Shown here: positions 1 through 6,560 of the stretch, in pieces
Layout: the number at the start of each line of letters is the position of its first letter
How positions within the stretch are numbered: the first letter of the stretch is position 1
Source: Lachnospiraceae bacterium
GTDB taxonomy: Bacteria; Bacillota; Clostridia; Lachnospirales; Lachnospiraceae
NCBI GenBank assembly: GCA_024696005.1
Contig: JAILHF010000049.1
Span: 1-64,000 of the forward strand
Reading direction: 5' to 3'
DNA length: 64,000 bases
Notes under the pieces: generated by a model
Seen by the model: only the letters and a program-made list of their open reading frames with translations
Told to the model about the DNA's origin: nothing
Databases searched by the model: none
Made by a program: the position numbers and the translations under genes

Positions 1-121
1 GAAAATACTCTTCCTACGAAAACTGTAAGCCGTCTTTTGGCTGTATACGGGTTATAATAAAGCATTTTGTGGTCGATCCAGCCAAAAGACGGCTTACAGT
101 TTTCGTAGGAAGAGTATTTTC
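1..121. repeat. Perfect 43-bp inverted repeat at the window edge
   Basis: Bases 1-43 are the exact reverse complement of 79-121, with a 35-nt loop between. The right arm and loop read as normal coding sequence of the leftward gene (ending near ...YYNPYT). The left arm is the same DNA turned around and stays open in that frame by chance. A perfect fold-back at the very first base is most simply an assembly or amplification chimera at a contig end. A true chromosomal palindrome cannot be excluded. Confidence 0.85.
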
Positions 122-917
122 GCTCCTTCATCTCTTCCAGACTTCTGTTATACAGACTATTTACATCTCTGTCCGTAGAAAAAGAATAAAGCGAAAAGTA
201 TCCGACCTCGGAGTTGTAATCAACACAAAAGCCGTTCGTTAACGTAAGGATATGGATGTATTCTTCCGGCATATGCGCATAATTCTCCCAGTTCCACTTC
301 AGTATCTCCTCTTTTACCGCCGGAGCATTTGTTTTGACATACCATTTTCCGTCCAGCTCTTTCAGTCTCCCGGAAAGATCCATGATCTTCTGAAATTTGC
401 ACATCGCAGAAGCGATCCGTTCCTCCGAAAGCTTTTTTTCCGGCTCCGGAGCCGTTGTCTTTTTCGGCGGAGCCTCTTCGATCCCCAGGCTTTTCTTATG
501 CTCCTCATAAAGTGCCTTGTATTTTTCAATGTATCCTATCATCGCCTTCTTATTCGCTTTTTGGATCCTCGACAGGATCTCCTTCTCATCCTTTTTATCC
601 CGGATCTTAATGATCAGTTCCTCTCCATTGTTAAAAACGACAAATACGACGGCAATATCTTCCCCGCCCATAGTCGTGGCTTCTCTTCCGCACGCCCAGA
701 AAACATCCTTATACTCAAAAAAAAGCGGCCCCGGTGTTCTCATCAAAGCATAGCTGCTTCCAAAGCCTGCAATTCCATAAAATTCTATCTCGTATTTAAG
801 CCCGCCTTCCACATCTTTTCTTACAGTTGCAAAATCAAGTCCTCTTTCCTCGACCTGTTTTTGTAATTTTTCTTCGATCGATGCCATGATCTCGGGATAT
901 TTTTGACTAAAAAACAT
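1..917 (-). CDS. SMI1/KNR4 (SUKH)-like protein, 3' end missing
   Basis: The frame is open from ATG 917 (AGGAGGAAGAGG just upstream) to the window edge, about 305 codons. The C-terminal third carries the SUKH-type pattern of a PEEYIHILTLTNGF segment followed by a beta-rich stretch. SUKH proteins are known as immunity proteins against contact-dependent and polymorphic toxins, though many have no known partner. The N-terminal half (residues 1-160) is not recognised; a proline- and lysine-rich linker joins the halves. The last ~14 codons come from the inverted repeat at 1-43 and are probably not native. No toxin gene is visible in the window, so an immunity role is only family-based inference. 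Confidence 0.6.
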   Translation of the reverse strand, partial: MFFSQKYPEIMASIEEKLQKQVEERGLDFATVRKDVEGGLKYEIEFYGIAGFGSSYALMRTPGPLFFEYKDVFWACGREATTMGGEDIAVVFVVFNNGEELIIKIRDKKDEKEILSRIQKANKKAMIGYIEKYKALYEEHKKSLGIEEAPPKKTTAPEPEKKLSEERIASAMCKFQKIMDLSGRLKELDGKWYVKTNAPAVKEEILKWNWENYAHMPEEYIHILTLTNGFCVDYNSEVGYFSLYSFSTDRDVNSLYNRSLEEMKERKYSSYENCKPSFGWIDHKMLYYNPYTAKRRLTVFVGRVF

Positions 918-941
918 TCCTCTTCCTCCTTTATAAGTATA

Positions 942-1015
942 GTAGACCAAGGGCTCACGCCCTTAGCCCCTCACAGATCCGTGCGTACGGCTTTTCCGCA
1001 CACGGCTCCTCACAG
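942..1015 (-). mobile_element. Group II intron 3' remnant (domains V and VI)
   Basis: On the minus strand, 1008-976 forms the domain V hairpin: GAGCCGTGTGCGG, an AAAA loop, then CCGTACGCACGGATC, with the conserved AGC triad position and GTACG return strand. Next, 975-943 can form a domain VI-like hairpin (CTAAGGGC/GCCCTTGG) ending in a pyrimidine-AC 3' boundary. No reverse transcriptase gene and no 5' domains are present, so this is a relic. It sits between the ATC-hydrolase gene and the ribosome-binding site of the SUKH-like gene. Confidence 0.65.
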
Positions 1016-1098
1016 TAACATTTCCTTTCCTGTTTTTTTATATATGCTGCTTTTTCCCTGTATAAATCCCGATCTGTCTTAGCCGGTTTTACTGTAAG

Positions 1099-1692
1099 TT
1101 ATCTTTTCTTATAGGAGTAATCACACATATTCCCACCATTTCCTATCTGTTGCGTATAAGTAAATTCCGCTCTCGGAAGATCGCTGTACAGAATATCATC
1201 AACCTTGCAGAACCTGGCTGTCATCTCCGGCATTCCGTACTTGGTGAAAAGCTGCTGATAAATACACTTATGCGTTATCATTGCAAATGTATCTGACGGA
1301 CATTTCGGAAACTCCACACTCCACCCATATCCGAGAGTCTTCTTGAATTTGATCGGCATAACAATTTTCAGGCATCTTACAAACCAACCGTGGCTGGCAA
1401 GCTTCTTCGTGGATATGATCTGAGGATTTATGAATTCATACATAGCTTCTGCAACTTCTTTTTCCGCTTCATCTCGTGTTTTTCCGTTCTTTTCAAGAAC
1501 CATTATCATTGCAATGGAAGTAAGCAGATTGCATAGATGTCTGTAATTATTTGAATCAGTATATTCCCGATTTTCTTCCAACAACAGGTTCATTTGAACA
1601 ATAAGTTGTTCCTTCTCACTCTCGTCCCAGGTCTCATAAAATGTGATAAATCTGCTTTGACGGATCATTTTGGCAGGAATGTACTTCAACAT
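1099..1692 (-). CDS. L-2-amino-thiazoline-4-carboxylic acid hydrolase-like protein
   Basis: A 197-residue protein matching the ATC hydrolase-like family in its C-terminal half: GWSVEFPKCP, then a YQQLFTKYGMPEMTARFCKVDD segment split by short variation, and the terminal GGNMCDYSY motif. Founding members open the thiazoline ring of ATC on the way to cysteine. Most clostridial members have never been tested and often sit alone, as here. The conserved Cys and Asp residues (FCKVDD, MCDY) are present. The intron relic lies immediately downstream. The substrate is not predictable from context. Confidence 0.7.
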   Translation of the reverse strand: MLKYIPAKMIRQSRFITFYETWDESEKEQLIVQMNLLLEENREYTDSNNYRHLCNLLTSIAMIMVLEKNGKTRDEAEKEVAEAMYEFINPQIISTKKLASHGWFVRCLKIVMPIKFKKTLGYGWSVEFPKCPSDTFAMITHKCIYQQLFTKYGMPEMTARFCKVDDILYSDLPRAEFTYTQQIGNGGNMCDYSYKKR

Positions 1693-1800
1693 AATACCGC
1701 TCTTTTTCTTTTATTCCATTCCGGAAACAGCAATTTTATCCAATTCCGCAGACTCTCCTTTTGATATCATCACATCATCAAACGAAAGGAGAATACCAAA

Positions 1801-2190
1801 ATGAATCTTGATGTATTTGAATCTTTTAACAACGGGCAGCTGCGTCTGCCGGACAAAACCATTTCATTCGCCGATATCGCATGGTCGAAGCATCCGGTCT
1901 TTGAAGGTGTTGAATTGAAACACATCATTACCTCCAAGGATACAAACGGCGAGTACAGTTATCATCTGGTCCGGATTGCACCTAACAAGAGCATTCTTGA
2001 TCACATTCATGAAACCCAGCTGGAAACCCATGAAGTGATCGCCGGAGAAGGCACCTGCATCAACGATGGCTATGAACTTGTCTATGAACCCGGGGTCATA
2101 TCTATAATGCCTAAAACCGTTCATCATGAAGTCCATGCCGGGAATGACGGATTATATCTGTTCGCCAAGTTCTTCTCTGCACTTTGTTAA
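1801..2190 (+). CDS. Cupin-domain protein
   Basis: A 129-residue single-domain protein preceded by AAAGGAG. The cupin barrel shows in the HIHETQLETHEVIAGEG stretch (metal-binding His/Glu of motif 1) and the PGVISIMPKTVHHEV stretch (motif 2 with His). Small cupins of this type bind a metal and small ligand or act as isomerases or dioxygenases; the substrate is unknown. It converges on the AraC-type remnant, whose stop codon overlaps its own. Confidence 0.75.
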   Translation: MNLDVFESFNNGQLRLPDKTISFADIAWSKHPVFEGVELKHIITSKDTNGEYSYHLVRIAPNKSILDHIHETQLETHEVIAGEGTCINDGYELVYEPGVISIMPKTVHHEVHAGNDGLYLFAKFFSALC

Positions 2191-2405
2191 TCGTTGTTTA
2201 TTACTGCATCCTGGTATTGACGGGGCGTCATGCCCACTATCTTCTGAAAGCATCTGTCCAGGTGGCTTTGATCGCAAAATCCTGCTTCATAAGCCACCTC
2301 CGGGATGCTTTTGGTTGTTTCAAGCAGTTTTTGCGCTTTTCTGACCTTACACTGTATCTGAAATTGATGCGGTGTCAGACCAAATGCTTTCCCCGTATCT
2401 ATTTC
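2187..2405 (-). pseudogene. AraC-family regulator remnant (C-terminal HTH only)
   Basis: The minus-strand frame from 2405 to the TAA at 2189-2187 encodes the second half of an AraC DNA-binding domain: GLTPHQFQIQCKVRKAQKLL, then IPEVAYEAGFCDQSHLDRCF and GMTPRQYQ. An in-frame stop at 2408-2406 blocks the frame upstream. Residual HTH-like codons (NTRLKHHKK) lie in another frame just before it. The first helix-turn-helix and the sensor domain are gone, so this is a decayed gene. Confidence 0.7.
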
Positions 2406-2538
2406 TTATGGTGCTTTAACCTGGTATTCATCTCACTGCCATGAATCAATGGATACACGATAATTATCTTTGATTCGCATATGCCAAAAAGGGCAGTATA
2501 TACCCACTTCCAGTTCTCAACAAAAATTTCCTTCTTGC

Positions 2539-2868
2539 TTACAACTCTGTAAACTCGTTGAGCTGTTTGTCAATATCTCTGCCGGAGTACATAACCCTGA
2601 TCACGGTTACCAAGGATTTCTCTTCATCAGGAATATAAAAAACAATGTAGTTATCTACCGGCACAACCCTGGTATTTCGACTTTTCCACGGCTCTCTGTC
2701 GTACCGGCGAAACTTTTCAGGATACTCTCCCAGAGAAAGAATCCTTTTTTCTATGCGATCAAGCTGGCCCACGGCATTCTCCGGCGAAAGTAATTCAAAT
2801 GCTATATATTCAAAGATACCACGCAGATCTTTTTCCGCCTGTTCCGTAAGAATAACATCATATTTCAT
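2539..2868 (-). CDS. RelE/ParE-superfamily toxin
   Basis: A 109-residue protein with the ParE/RelE pattern: VILTEQAEKDLRGIFEYIA at the start, a central basic YPEKFRRYD stretch and a C-terminal VIRVMYSGRDIDKQL. RelE-type toxins cleave mRNA on the ribosome and ParE types poison gyrase; sequence alone does not decide which. Its ATG overlaps the stop of the upstream antitoxin gene by ATGA, so the two are translationally coupled as in most type II pairs. Confidence 0.85.
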   Translation of the reverse strand: MKYDVILTEQAEKDLRGIFEYIAFELLSPENAVGQLDRIEKRILSLGEYPEKFRRYDREPWKSRNTRVVPVDNYIVFYIPDEEKSLVTVIRVMYSGRDIDKQLNEFTEL

Positions 2869-3173
2869 ATGTTATAATCCCTTCGGATATCTGCAAAAAC
2901 CTGAGTTGCCGGTTTAGTATTTCCCGCCTGCATATCCGCATATCCTTTTTCAAGTTCTGTATCCAGAGTCTCGGCACTCATTTTAGAAATGTCGGCAGGT
3001 CTGTTCGCAGGAATCTTAACCTCAAATGGCAGTCCCCTGTTTAAGATGATCTGCTTATAAAACATATTAATAGCATTTGATGCCGGTATTCCGAGTGTTG
3101 CCAGAATCTTCTCTGCCTGCTCTTTAACATCCGGCTCTATCCGTGCATATAGATTTGCTGATTTCATTGCCAT
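2865..3173 (-). CDS. RelB/DinJ-family antitoxin
   Basis: A 102-residue ribbon-helix-helix antitoxin. The start ATG at 3173 follows AAAGGAGGGTGG. The N-terminus ANLYARIEPDVKEQAEKIL and the GIPASNAINMFYKQI helix are the RelB/DinJ signature. The tail from about residue 60 is charged and probably flexible, fitting a toxin-wrapping role. Such antitoxins also repress their own operon as dimers. The promoter at 3201-3229 carries an imperfect dyad that may be the operator. Confidence 0.85.
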   Translation of the reverse strand: MAMKSANLYARIEPDVKEQAEKILATLGIPASNAINMFYKQIILNRGLPFEVKIPANRPADISKMSAETLDTELEKGYADMQAGNTKPATQVFADIRRDYNI

Positions 3174-3200
3174 ATGCCCACCCTCCTTTCGTTTGCTTAT

Positions 3201-3229
3201 ATTATATTTCGTTGTGCGTACAAACGCAA
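3201..3229 (-). promoter_or_regulatory. Promoter of the toxin-antitoxin pair
   Basis: Reading the minus strand, TTGCGT, a 17-nt spacer and TATAAT lie 28 nt before the antitoxin start. The spacer contains TTGTACGCACAA, an imperfect inverted repeat that could be the RelB-type operator (inference). Confidence 0.65.
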
Positions 3230-3286
3230 TACATATTCGGATAGTCTTCTTATCCCTAGAAAGATAAAAGGAAAAAAGAGATAAAT

Positions 3287-3325
3287 AGAAAAACCGCAAA
3301 CCCTTGTATCCCTTGGGTTTACGGT
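3287..3325 (-). terminator. Rho-independent terminator after tRNA-Pro
   Basis: On the minus strand, an 11-bp stem (ACCGTAAACCC with GGGTTTGCGGT, one G-T pair) with an 11-nt loop is followed by TTTTTC. It begins five bases past the tRNA 3' end. Confidence 0.85.
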
Positions 3326-3329
3326 CTCA

Positions 3330-3403
3330 TCGATGCGACAGGATTTGAACCTGCGGCCTCTGCGTCCCGAACGCAGCGCTCTACCAAACTGAGCCACGCA
3401 TCG
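3330..3403 (-). tRNA. tRNA-Pro (anticodon CGG)
   Basis: A 74-nt cloverleaf: acceptor CGATGCG/CGCATCG, D-arm GCTC...GAGC, anticodon stem CTGCG/CGCAG around loop TTCGGGA (anticodon CGG), T-arm GCAGG-TTCAAAT-CCTGT and discriminator A. CCA is not encoded. It has its own consensus promoter and terminator, so it is a monocistronic tRNA gene. Confidence 0.95.
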
Positions 3404-3454
3404 TCCTTTTTGTCATGCGTACCCGAAAAGGCGGGATTACCGCATAACAAAAAG

Positions 3455-3483
3455 ATTATAATGACTAATTTCGCATTTGTCAA
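3455..3483 (-). promoter_or_regulatory. Consensus SigA promoter for tRNA-Pro
   Basis: On the minus strand, TTGACA, a 17-nt spacer and TATAAT match the consensus exactly. The expected start site lies about 45 nt before the mature tRNA 5' end. Confidence 0.92.
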
Positions 3484-3510
3484 GAGTCGGGTCCGGCGGA
3501 CCGGATCCCG

Positions 3511-4263
3511 TCAGGTCAGACGGATCGGTTCCCGCTTCGGATCCGCTTCGAAGGAAAGCACGCAGAGCAGGCAAATGACCGCTGCCTGGACCCGGCATTC
3601 CGTATCCAGTGCCACGATGCCTTGTTCAAAACCGCCGTTAACGTAGCAGTTGGGGCAGTCACTTGTGTTGGAGATCTTCAGGGCGTCGATATCTGCATGC
3701 ATGACCTGCTTCACCTTTTTCTTGTCTACAAAGATGCTCCTTTTGTCCGTGATCGCGGTGAATTCCTTTCCCTTCGAGAAGATTCCCTTGTTCTCGTAAA
3801 GGATCACACGCTCTCCGGGATCCAGGATGGACGAGATCTGCGGCATGATGTTCTGAATGGCGTCTTCATGGGTCCCTTTGACCGCTATGTCATCGGGAAT
3901 GGAGAGCTTTCTGCAGATATAATTCTCGATCTCCTCAGAGGTGGTATAGTTTTTTATGATCTCTGCGATCGAACGGATGCAGCTGCCGGTCCGTTTCATT
4001 TCCAGGCTTTCGTCCAGATCCAGCTCCACGCGGAAGATCTGCGGATTTAAGAGAGAACCTTCGGAAGATGTGCCCACGGGGGTTTTGCCGACGCCGTTTT
4101 TGAAAAAGTCTACCTTGGATTTCGGCTTTGCGGCGCTCTCTTCCTGAGCGGGGGCAGGGATATCGCCCTCATAGCTCTGGCCGCAGAACCCACAGGTCCA
4201 CAGGTTTCTTACACGGTTGTATTCCAGATTGGCTCCGCATCCGGGGCAAGTTTTCTGTTGCAT
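3511..4263 (-). CDS. Zinc-ribbon protein of unknown function
   Basis: A 250-residue protein. The N-terminus has a zinc ribbon with two CxxC knuckles (CPGCG at residues 6-10 and CGFCG about 15 residues later). A proline/alanine/lysine linker follows (about 33-60). The middle section around 145-195 (ERVILYENKGIFSKGKEFTAITDKRSIFV) has the alternating pattern seen in bacterial PH-like domains. Another CPNC lies near 205, and the C-terminus holds a short hydrophobic cysteine-rich stretch. No enzymatic motif is visible. It may act as a scaffold or sensor; I do not recognise a named family. It lies upstream of tcdA on the same strand but with its own spacing. Confidence 0.55.
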   Translation of the reverse strand: MQQKTCPGCGANLEYNRVRNLWTCGFCGQSYEGDIPAPAQEESAAKPKSKVDFFKNGVGKTPVGTSSEGSLLNPQIFRVELDLDESLEMKRTGSCIRSIAEIIKNYTTSEEIENYICRKLSIPDDIAVKGTHEDAIQNIMPQISSILDPGERVILYENKGIFSKGKEFTAITDKRSIFVDKKKVKQVMHADIDALKISNTSDCPNCYVNGGFEQGIVALDTECRVQAAVICLLCVLSFEADPKREPIRLT

Positions 4264-4289
4264 GCAGTACCTCCTCCTATGTGTGTTTG

Positions 4290-4973
4290 TCAGTTTCCTG
4301 TTATCAGGTCTTTCACGATCTCGCCGGCCATCATCAGTCCCGCAACGGCCGGAACAAAAGCGAGGCTTCCGGGTTCCCGGAATTTCTGCGGTTCTTCTTC
4401 CGAGTATACCACTTTCAAGCTCTTTATGCCACGGTTTTTCAATTCCCGGCGCATCACACGGGCCAGGGGGCAGACCTTCGTTTTGTAGATGTCCGTCACC
4501 CGGAACGCCCCCGGATCCAGCTTGTTGCCGGCTCCCATCGCACTGATGACCGGAACCCCGGCTTCCTTCGCCTTCAGGATCAGCTCGATCTTGGCCGTGA
4601 CCGTGTCGATGGCATCCGCCACATAATCATATTCCGAAAAAGGCAGTTCCGAAGCATTTTCGGGCAGAAAGAACATCGGATAGCAGCGGATCTGCACATC
4701 CGGATTGATATCCAGGAGGCGTTCCCGCATCACCTCCACCTTGGGCCTTCCGACCGTGCTCTGCAGCGCTATGATCTGACGGTTCAGATTGGTGATGTCG
4801 ACCACATCCTTGTCGATGATATCCACACTGCCCACGCCGCTGCGGACCAGCGCCTCGCAGAGATGGCCGCCCACGCCGCCGATCCCGAAGACCGCAACCC
4901 GCGAATTTTTCAGCTTTTCCAGAGCTTGCGCGCCCAACAGGCGTTCCGTTCTGCAGAATATCCCTTCCGTCAT
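4290..4973 (-). CDS. tcdA: tRNA threonylcarbamoyladenosine dehydratase (TcdA/CsdL-like)
   Basis: A 227-residue E1-like (ThiF/MoeB superfamily) ATP-dependent dehydratase that cyclises t6A37 to ct6A in ANN-decoding tRNAs. Visible motifs: the Rossmann GxGGVG (VAVFGIGGVGGHLCEALVRS) near residue 25, IIDKDVVDITNLNRQ (adenylation loop with the N/R residues), the DAIDTVTAK Asp that positions the adenylate, and the GAGNKLDP segment typical of this family rather than ThiF. A longer reading upstream to 5198 lacks family similarity, so ATG 4973 is chosen, although its ribosome-binding site is weak. It is transcribed divergently from the DUF4230 genes. Confidence 0.9.
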   Translation of the reverse strand: MTEGIFCRTERLLGAQALEKLKNSRVAVFGIGGVGGHLCEALVRSGVGSVDIIDKDVVDITNLNRQIIALQSTVGRPKVEVMRERLLDINPDVQIRCYPMFFLPENASELPFSEYDYVADAIDTVTAKIELILKAKEAGVPVISAMGAGNKLDPGAFRVTDIYKTKVCPLARVMRRELKNRGIKSLKVVYSEEEPQKFREPGSLAFVPAVAGLMMAGEIVKDLITGN

Positions 4974-5023
4974 GCTTTTTCTCTTTCCCGCCCGGGCGCT
5001 TCCTGCACCCGCATCTGTCCTAC

Positions 5024-5053
5024 ATTTTACCACATCCCGGATCAATGGGGCAA
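5024..5053 (-). promoter_or_regulatory. Probable promoter of tcdA
   Basis: On the minus strand, TTGCCC, an 18-nt spacer and TAAAAT lie about 50 nt upstream of the tcdA start. It is back-to-back with the plus-strand promoter at 5064-5092. Confidence 0.5.
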
Positions 5054-5063
5054 TCGGAATCGC

Positions 5064-5092
5064 TTGAAACTGTACCGAACAACGATTATAAT
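5064..5092 (+). promoter_or_regulatory. Promoter overlapping the start of the DUF4230 gene
   Basis: TTGAAA, a 17-nt spacer and a perfect TATAAT. The -10 box overlaps the first possible ATG (5091), so transcription should begin near 5098-5100, at the third in-frame ATG. Confidence 0.7.
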
Positions 5093-5882
5093 GGAAATGA
5101 TGGGCAGAAAAGAAGACGAACTGAGAAAACTGGAACGCGAAGACCGGGAGATTTCCCGCAGAAGGGAAAAGATCGAAAGGGAGATCGCGGCCGAACACAG
5201 GCGCAGGAAACTGCGTCTGATCATCACGCTCAGTGTCGTTGCGGTCCTGATCGCTATCCCGCTGTTTTCCCTGCTCTTAAAGAGCTGCGGCAAAAAGGAG
5301 GAGGATCCGCCGATCGCCGAAAAGATCGAGGAAACGGTCAGCGATCTGATCCAGGGGGAAGAGGGCAAAGTAGAGCTCATCACTGAAAGCGTGCTGAAGG
5401 GTGCCGTCAAGGACGCTACCCTGTATACGGCTGTCTATCCCTATAACGGCGTGGCTCCGGTTTATGACGAGGACGGCGGCGGATTGAAGTATTACGTATC
5501 CTACAAAGGCACGATCAAAGCCGGGATCAACAGCAACAACATCCGCGTGGAGCTGGAGGAAGAAACAAACACCATACGCATCCTCCTGCCCGAGATCGAG
5601 ATTTTTGAGCCCTCCATCAGCGGGGAGTTCAACTATATTTTCATGGATGAGAAATATAATACCGGTGATACTTACAACGAGGCGTTCACGGCTGCAACCA
5701 CCGACCTGACCCGCCGGATCAAGATGGGGGATCTGGATGCCCTGAAACAGATGGCAACGGAATCCGCAAAGCTGACCGAGCGTGCCCTTGTGGAGCCTCT
5801 GGTAAACCAGGTGGATCCGGACAAGCATTACAAGGTAGAAGTGATCGAGTACAGCGGGGAGGAGAATGCAGATGAAGAATAA
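5091..5882 (+). CDS. DUF4230-family membrane-anchored protein
   Basis: About 260 residues. A highly charged cytoplasmic N-terminus (KLEREDREISRRREKIERE, probably a coiled coil) is followed by one membrane helix at residues ~42-65 (LIITLSVVAVLIAIPLFSLL). An extracytoplasmic domain follows, with the YNGVAPVYDEDGG and GTIKAGINSNNIRVELEE strands typical of DUF4230. The family function is unknown. Possible ATGs are 5091, 5097 and 5100. None has a ribosome-binding site and the promoter's -10 box covers the first, so the true start is probably 5100 on a nearly leaderless mRNA. It overlaps and is probably co-transcribed with the following lipoprotein gene. Confidence 0.7.
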   Translation: MEMMGRKEDELRKLEREDREISRRREKIEREIAAEHRRRKLRLIITLSVVAVLIAIPLFSLLLKSCGKKEEDPPIAEKIEETVSDLIQGEEGKVELITESVLKGAVKDATLYTAVYPYNGVAPVYDEDGGGLKYYVSYKGTIKAGINSNNIRVELEEETNTIRILLPEIEIFEPSISGEFNYIFMDEKYNTGDTYNEAFTAATTDLTRRIKMGDLDALKQMATESAKLTERALVEPLVNQVDPDKHYKVEVIEYSGEENADEE

Positions 5883-6522
5883 AAAACTGTTCGGCCTCCT
5901 GCTTCTTCCGCTCCTGTTTACCGCCTGCGGAAAAACGCCGGAAACACCGCCGGAGCCCGAAAGCGTTTCGGAATCCGTCACGGAGGAAGAAGCGATCAGC
6001 GTAAGCGAAAACCTCGCTCCTCCTTTTGTGCCCGAACTTGCCAGCGTGAAGGCGATCTGTGAGCTGTCCACATTAAAGTGCATCTACCACAATGTGGCTT
6101 CCGGGGTTCAGTATGCGGGCACCGGTCTGGCACATGCCGGTGAAAAAGACCGGAAATTCATGCAGGAATACGACTGCGAAGTGGAGATCAGTTATCCGGT
6201 AAACGAGATCAAAATGGAGCAGAACGAAAATGAGATACGCATTACTCTTCCGGAACCTGTGATCACAAGCCGCAAGCTGCCGGAGTCCATCAATGCGGAT
6301 TCCTACAAGGAAGAACCCGACCAGGCTCTTCAGAAGAACCCGATCCTGGCGGAAACGATCGGAAATGCCGTAAATACCGCCGATGCCGCAATGGAGGAAG
6401 AGATACGCAACAATTCCTCGCTTCTGCAGACCGCGGAAAACCAGGCAAGAAGCCTGATAGAAAATTACATCCGCCAGATCGGAAATCTGACGGATGTAGA
6501 ATACAGGATCATCTGGGAATGA
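5872..6522 (+). CDS. Lipoprotein related to DUF4230 proteins
   Basis: A 216-residue protein with a type II signal peptide: MKNKK, then a hydrophobic core and the lipobox LLFTAC (Cys at residue 19). A Pro/Glu/Ser-rich linker leads into a domain like that of the preceding gene (EVEISYPVNEIKMEQNENEI, compare GTIKAGINSNNIRVELEE), so the two are likely paralogues made as a membrane-protein/lipoprotein pair. ATG 5872 is chosen over 5866 because GGGGAGGAG is correctly spaced for it. The start lies inside the upstream gene, implying coupling. Function unknown. Confidence 0.7.
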   Translation: MKNKKLFGLLLLPLLFTACGKTPETPPEPESVSESVTEEEAISVSENLAPPFVPELASVKAICELSTLKCIYHNVASGVQYAGTGLAHAGEKDRKFMQEYDCEVEISYPVNEIKMEQNENEIRITLPEPVITSRKLPESINADSYKEEPDQALQKNPILAETIGNAVNTADAAMEEEIRNNSSLLQTAENQARSLIENYIRQIGNLTDVEYRIIWE

Positions 6523-6554
6523 ACTTCATCGGAATGATGAAGTTCATTTTTTTG
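6520..6554 (+). terminator. Rho-independent terminator after the DUF4230 pair
   Basis: A 10-bp stem GAACTTCATC/GATGAAGTTC with a 5-nt loop, followed by A and a run of seven T. It begins at the stop codon and ends a few bases before the converging gyrA stop. Confidence 0.9.
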
Positions 6555-6560
6555 TGAGGC

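Noticed and set aside
252-866. A 204-codon plus-strand frame near the window start
   Set aside because: It is antisense to the SUKH-like gene, which has a ribosome-binding site and family motifs; the plus frame is Leu/Phe/Arg-rich shadow.
4128-5090. Long N-terminal extension of the DUF4230 gene
   Set aside because: The frame runs through the divergent tcdA gene and lies upstream of the promoter; residues are Arg/His/Ser-rich shadow sequence.
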